Of a DNA stretch of 64,000 nt, positions 60,251 through 64,000 are shown one piece after another (positions within the stretch are counted from its first letter, which is position 1; each line of letters begins with the position of its first letter). The stretch comes from Tethya wilhelma (taxonomy: Eukaryota > Porifera > Demospongiae > Tethyida > Tethyidae): positions 2,093,058 to 2,157,057 of the forward strand of contig CAXIPT010000003.1 of the NCBI GenBank assembly GCA_964030475.1, given 5' to 3'. The notes under the pieces are model-generated. The model was not told the origin of the DNA and did not search any database. It worked only from the letters and a program-made list of their open reading frames with translations. A program made the position numbers and the translations under genes.

Positions 60251-60475
60251 AAGTGTAGGCAGTGCATGCTACAAAATAGTATTTGAACAAGGTCGGTATA
60301 TATGCAGGTATCCAATATGGCGTATGACTACTTCATTTTTACTTTGATACCTCATATCAATTGATTCAAATTTCTACAAATTAGTTGCCTAGGCCATGGA
60401 GTAAGAGGTAGTAAAAATTTCAGGGTTCACTGATCGGCTGCTGCCAAGAGTGGGAGGTATTCCTATACAGGGTGC

Positions 60476-61180
60476 AAATGAAATAGTCATTTGCCGAAAT
60501 TGAGACCATTCCTTGTTCCAATACTTTTTACAGCACCACCCATTCCTACATTGCTTATTTTTAAAAATTTTTTACTACTTGTTCATTCACTTTTTTTTCA
60601 ACACTACAGTGTGGAGACAATCAGAGACTGCTTAGTCCCTACAAAAAGCTTGAGTTATCTGAGTAGCAGCTATATTGTCTGCAAGAGCAGCTAACGCATG
60701 CACATTAAATGCCACGTGGAGAAATGACCTTTGGACTCTACCTAAAAGATGGCTACATTGAAGTACATGAATTTATACTCTAAGTTTCAAAGCTCTCTAG
60801 TTTTTGTTTAGGCTTATTTGTGTTGAAAACGGGTATAAAGGAATGTAGTACCTATGAAAAGAACTTATACTTTGTGCTGTCAAATTTGGCTCAACACATT
60901 CTGGTTCTTTGGAAATGCTTTTCAAGTAAGTCAGCTAGGAAGTAAGTAAGTTAGATGAACAAAAAATGGCACTCTTGTGGCTTCCCACTAGCGCTCTCTA
61001 CGAGTGCTGAGGAAAGTTTTTGTGAGTGTTAGGTCTTGCATGCAATTAGTAATCTGTCAGTGAGAGCCTCTAAGCAAGTTTAAAGACTTAATTTTGTTTT
61101 GCTAGATTTTTATAGTGACCAACGTTTTGTATTGTGTCTATGGGACAGTCGGCCCATTCCTACTATACGTACTACCGTGA
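60476..61180 (+). repeat. Dispersed repeat R1 copy
   Basis: A forward copy from AATAGTCATTTGCCGAAATT to ACGTACTACCGTGATAG. Includes TGCCACGTGGAG, the GTAAGTAAGT tract and GTGGCTTCCCACTAGCGCTC. Confidence 0.75.
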
Positions 61181-61192
61181 TAGTGGCTCTAC

Positions 61193-61762
61193 AAAAAGCA
61201 GACGTGTACATTGGATGCGCATATCCGCGCATGCGCATTATATGCATACAACCACGTGTTCTATTGACGACCTTTGCCTACATAAAAGGCTAAATAAATT
61301 GACAACCTTTACCTACATAATAGGCTAAATAAACAGTACAGTATTTTATATCAAGAGTTTCAAAGCTGCCTAGATTTTGCTTGCTGCCTTTTTGCCAGCA
61401 AACGAGTCGAACAGGACGTACTTTGCATGAAATGAAGTCCCACTATATGATCAAATTTAAGTTGGCTCAATGCCTTTTGTTAGTCTGGAAATCGCGTTCA
61501 AGTGAGTCAGTCAGGAAGGAAGGAAGGAAGGAAGGAAGGGGAGAACAAAATTGCACTGCTCTCTCCAGAGTGTTCTAGAAACTTTCTGCCTGTTTTCTTG
61601 GTTAATACAGTAAGTAAACTGCATGTCTGGGGGAGGCTATTAAATGGATTTGAAGGCTTAGCTTTCTTTCCCTAAAAGTTTATAAACATGAACATTTTGT
61701 ATTGACAATGTGTCAATGGGACAGTTGGCCCATTCCTACTATACGTACTACTGTACGTATGA
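61193..61762 (+). repeat. Dispersed repeat R1 variant copy
   Basis: Directly follows the previous copy. Contains CGCGCATGCGCATTATATGC, ACCACGTGTTCTATTGACGA, a (GGAA)n tract at about 61516-61540, and ends ACTACTGTACGTATGAT. It is the same variant as the inverted copy at 42881-43450. Confidence 0.75.
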
Positions 61763-62117
61763 TTCCGCATGCATTGGCGATCCACATGTGTATCGTAAAT
61801 GTAAGCAGTACATATATGCAATAATCTCTTACTACCAAACATGCAAATATGTTCTATATACATTATTGCAATTATGTTGTTGATCCTACAAACATCCATG
61901 CAACCACATGACACACTTACAAACAATCTAATGACAACAATGTGTAAAACTGTCATAATTATGGACATAATGTGACTTTTATGGTACCTCAAGAATTCAA
62001 TCTATAATTGTATGCAATCACTTTTTATGGAGAGGACAACTGATGATTAATCATCAGAGCTATATATACTGTACTGTGCATGTGTTCAGCTTGCTGTTCA
62101 GTGTGCATTTGACAGAC

Positions 62118-64000
62118 ATGAGTTGGTCTATTTTACTAGGCTGTAAAGCTGTATTGATATACAGCTTACTAATTGTAAATCAAAGTTGTTGCTTTGATCA
62201 GAATGATACTGTAACCAAGAATTATACCAAGACCATCAACTTGGGATTGATGTTGCCCTTTCCAGACCCTCTTGGAAGAGCTTCGTTTACAGCAAATTAC
62301 GATGATGGTCATGATATAGCACCAGTTGCTTATCTAGCTGTTGAGCAAATCAACAATCGAACAGACATCCTCAATGGTTACAAATTGGTACTAGTTCATA
62401 TTGACGGAGGGTGTTCTATAGTCGAAAGAACGGCGTATAGTTTCTTTAATGACATACTTTATGGAACAGCCCCACTTGCTGCAATTATTGGACCAACTTG
62501 TGATATTTCATCTGAATTTATTGCTCAACAAACTTCAACAGAAAGGGTCTCTTTGGTGAGCCTTCATTATGGTGGAAGCTCTTTGTTCTTAAACTATACA
62601 AACACGTTTGGTCTGTTTAGTCCTGATTCAACATTTGGAGATGCTCTGTTTGAGCTCATGCTCAAAAACAAGTGGAAAAAGATTGCAATATTTCACCTCT
62701 TAAACAGTGAAGGATTCGATGTTGTGAATAGGATACGTGAACTAGTGAATGATCATCCAGACTATGCTGTATATACAGCACCATTGTATGATACATTCTA
62801 TCCACTGGATGAAGTTAGAGAGCTGTTTATTAGGGTTGTTTTTCTTGTTTCAACACCAAGACTATCACGAAGACTTCTCTGCTTAGCTTTTCATCGTGGT
62901 ATGGTTTATCCCAACTACCAGTGGATATTTGAGACACATCTTGACTTTAATTTTCATTCTACGACTTTCAACTATGGCGGAGAAAGGTATTCCTGTTCTA
63001 ATGAACAAATACACATTGCATTAAGGGGAAGTCTAAACTTTTTCAATAGCCTAATGCCAGAGATGAACACCGATGTGACTTATTCTGGTCTTACCTACCC
63101 TCAGTATCTGAATGAATACAACATTCAAATTGAAAAGTATAACAAAACCTTTGGAATACTTCCAACACAAACAATTTGGGCCAATCCTGTGTACGACGCT
63201 ACTTGGACACTTGCATTTGCTCTAAATTATTCACTTGAAGAGATTGAAAAAAATAATATCTCTCTTACAAGCTCCAATCACAGCAAACTTACTGAAATCA
63301 TCCAGAAACACTTGTTTGATGTTCACTTTCAGGGAATAACTGGTGAAATATCATTCAATTCTCTCACCAGATTTTTGAAAAAGGCACTAAACTTGTTTCA
63401 ATATGATAATGATGGTACAAGTGAGAGAATTGGTGTTTTCAAATCTGGAAAACTGAAGATTTCATCACCAAATGCTACGTTCATCAATTCAACCTTTCCA
63501 GTACACTACAATCACATAAGTCCAGGAATCGCAGCCTTGTATCTCATTTTGGCTGTGCTAGCATTTTCGCTAGCAATACCAGTTCAGATCGTCAATGTGG
63601 TACATCGTAAACACAAATCGATCAAAGCTTCAAGTCCTAAATTGAATCACATTGTTTTTATTGGGTATTACTTGGTCATTATTGGTGTGGTACTACACAC
63701 AGTCAGTGAGTTGCTCACACTTGACCATACAGCTCAGACAGTTGTTTGTAATGTATTTCCTTGTAGTTGCAGTATTGGAATCACTCTAGTATTTGCTACA
63801 GTGTGTGTTAAAACTTGGAGACTTCATTACATTTTTACATCTAATGGAAAACCGAGCAAACAGATCTTAATAAAAGATAAAACATTGCTATTTGTTATTG
63901 GAGTCTTGCTCTCAGTTGAAATCATTGTGACCATAACGTGGATGGCAAGAGAACCAATGAAGCCAACAAAATACACGCATCTTGAAGACTTTGATGGAGC
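62118..64000 (+). CDS. GABA-B-like class C receptor, 3' end outside window
   Basis: Intronless frame from ATG at 62118, open for 627 codons to the window edge. It has a signal peptide (MSWSILLGCKAVLIYSLLIV). The periplasmic-binding-type ligand domain follows (about residues 35-440; INLGLMLPFPDPLG, YLAVEQINN, AAIIGPTC), with N-glycosylation sites. Then come a linker and the start of the seven-helix domain (GIAALYLILAVLAFSLAIPV; IGYYLVIIGVVLHTVSELL; CNVFPCSC in TM3). The C-terminus can be read from the near-identical inverted copy at 45797-46914. The family signals through G proteins at the plasma membrane. The ligand is unknown: the absence of a cysteine-rich linker domain favours the GABA-B branch over mGluR, but sponge members need not bind GABA. 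Confidence 0.9.
   Translation, partial: MSWSILLGCKAVLIYSLLIVNQSCCFDQNDTVTKNYTKTINLGLMLPFPDPLGRASFTANYDDGHDIAPVAYLAVEQINNRTDILNGYKLVLVHIDGGCSIVERTAYSFFNDILYGTAPLAAIIGPTCDISSEFIAQQTSTERVSLVSLHYGGSSLFLNYTNTFGLFSPDSTFGDALFELMLKNKWKKIAIFHLLNSEGFDVVNRIRELVNDHPDYAVYTAPLYDTFYPLDEVRELFIRVVFLVSTPRLSRRLLCLAFHRGMVYPNYQWIFETHLDFNFHSTTFNYGGERYSCSNEQIHIALRGSLNFFNSLMPEMNTDVTYSGLTYPQYLNEYNIQIEKYNKTFGILPTQTIWANPVYDATWTLAFALNYSLEEIEKNNISLTSSNHSKLTEIIQKHLFDVHFQGITGEISFNSLTRFLKKALNLFQYDNDGTSERIGVFKSGKLKISSPNATFINSTFPVHYNHISPGIAALYLILAVLAFSLAIPVQIVNVVHRKHKSIKASSPKLNHIVFIGYYLVIIGVVLHTVSELLTLDHTAQTVVCNVFPCSCSIGITLVFATVCVKTWRLHYIFTSNGKPSKQILIKDKTLLFVIGVLLSVEIIVTITWMAREPMKPTKYTHLEDFDG

Overview
The window is animal nuclear DNA. 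It is AT-rich and has short spliceosomal introns with GT-AG borders, many (TG)n/(CA)n microsatellites, inverted-repeat (MITE-like) transposons and single N characters at contig joins. The gene content fits a demosponge genome, most plausibly Amphimedon queenslandica: large intronless proteins with chlamydial-Pmp-like beta-helix repeats plus a multipass membrane domain, and GABA-B-like class C receptors. The species assignment is inference from gene families, not a database match.

Region 1 (1-25 kb) is ordinary multi-exon gene territory. A FAD-dependent-oxidoreductase-like gene runs off the left edge on the minus strand (1-2656). Next is a nine-exon minus-strand voltage-gated proton channel (Hv1/HVCN1 type, 3540-7578), rebuilt exon by exon with every intron phase agreeing. 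It carries an unusual cysteine-rich insert in the S1-S2 loop. It shares a 285-bp divergent promoter with a 14-exon plus-strand FAM227/FWWh-family gene (7864-14007), whose introns hold two tRNA-Pro(UGG) genes in opposite orientations and at least three MITEs. A Ras-type small GTPase (14862-17089, minus) lacks a findable P-loop exon. From 17 to 25 kb the sequence is repetitive and contains assembly joins with duplicated flanks.

Region 2 (28-42 kb) is a tandem pair of minus-strand genes. One is an intact 1901-codon single-exon beta-helix/multipass membrane protein (28384-34089). The other is a shorter paralogue (37006-41673) with two frameshifts.

Region 3 (42-64 kb) is repeat-rich. It holds a decayed LINE interrupted by a 450-bp MITE with a 9-bp target duplication, two long-TIR elements also with 9-bp duplications, and many copies of a dispersed ~700-bp repeat carrying a GCGCATGCGC-like palindrome and a CACGTG core. 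A large inverted duplication (about 45.8-52.0 kb against 57.4-64 kb) carries two copies each of a GABA-B-like receptor and a small secreted cysteine-rich protein. In both cases the left copy is truncated exactly at an N, so the duplication may be an unmerged haplotype contig and not a true paralogous segment.

The genes do not form an operon-like system. The most notable biology is the Hv1 channel with a disulfide-rich ectodomain insert, CA-repeat-derived 3' splice sites in three genes, the beta-helix receptor family, and a secreted protein built from phase-1 cysteine modules.
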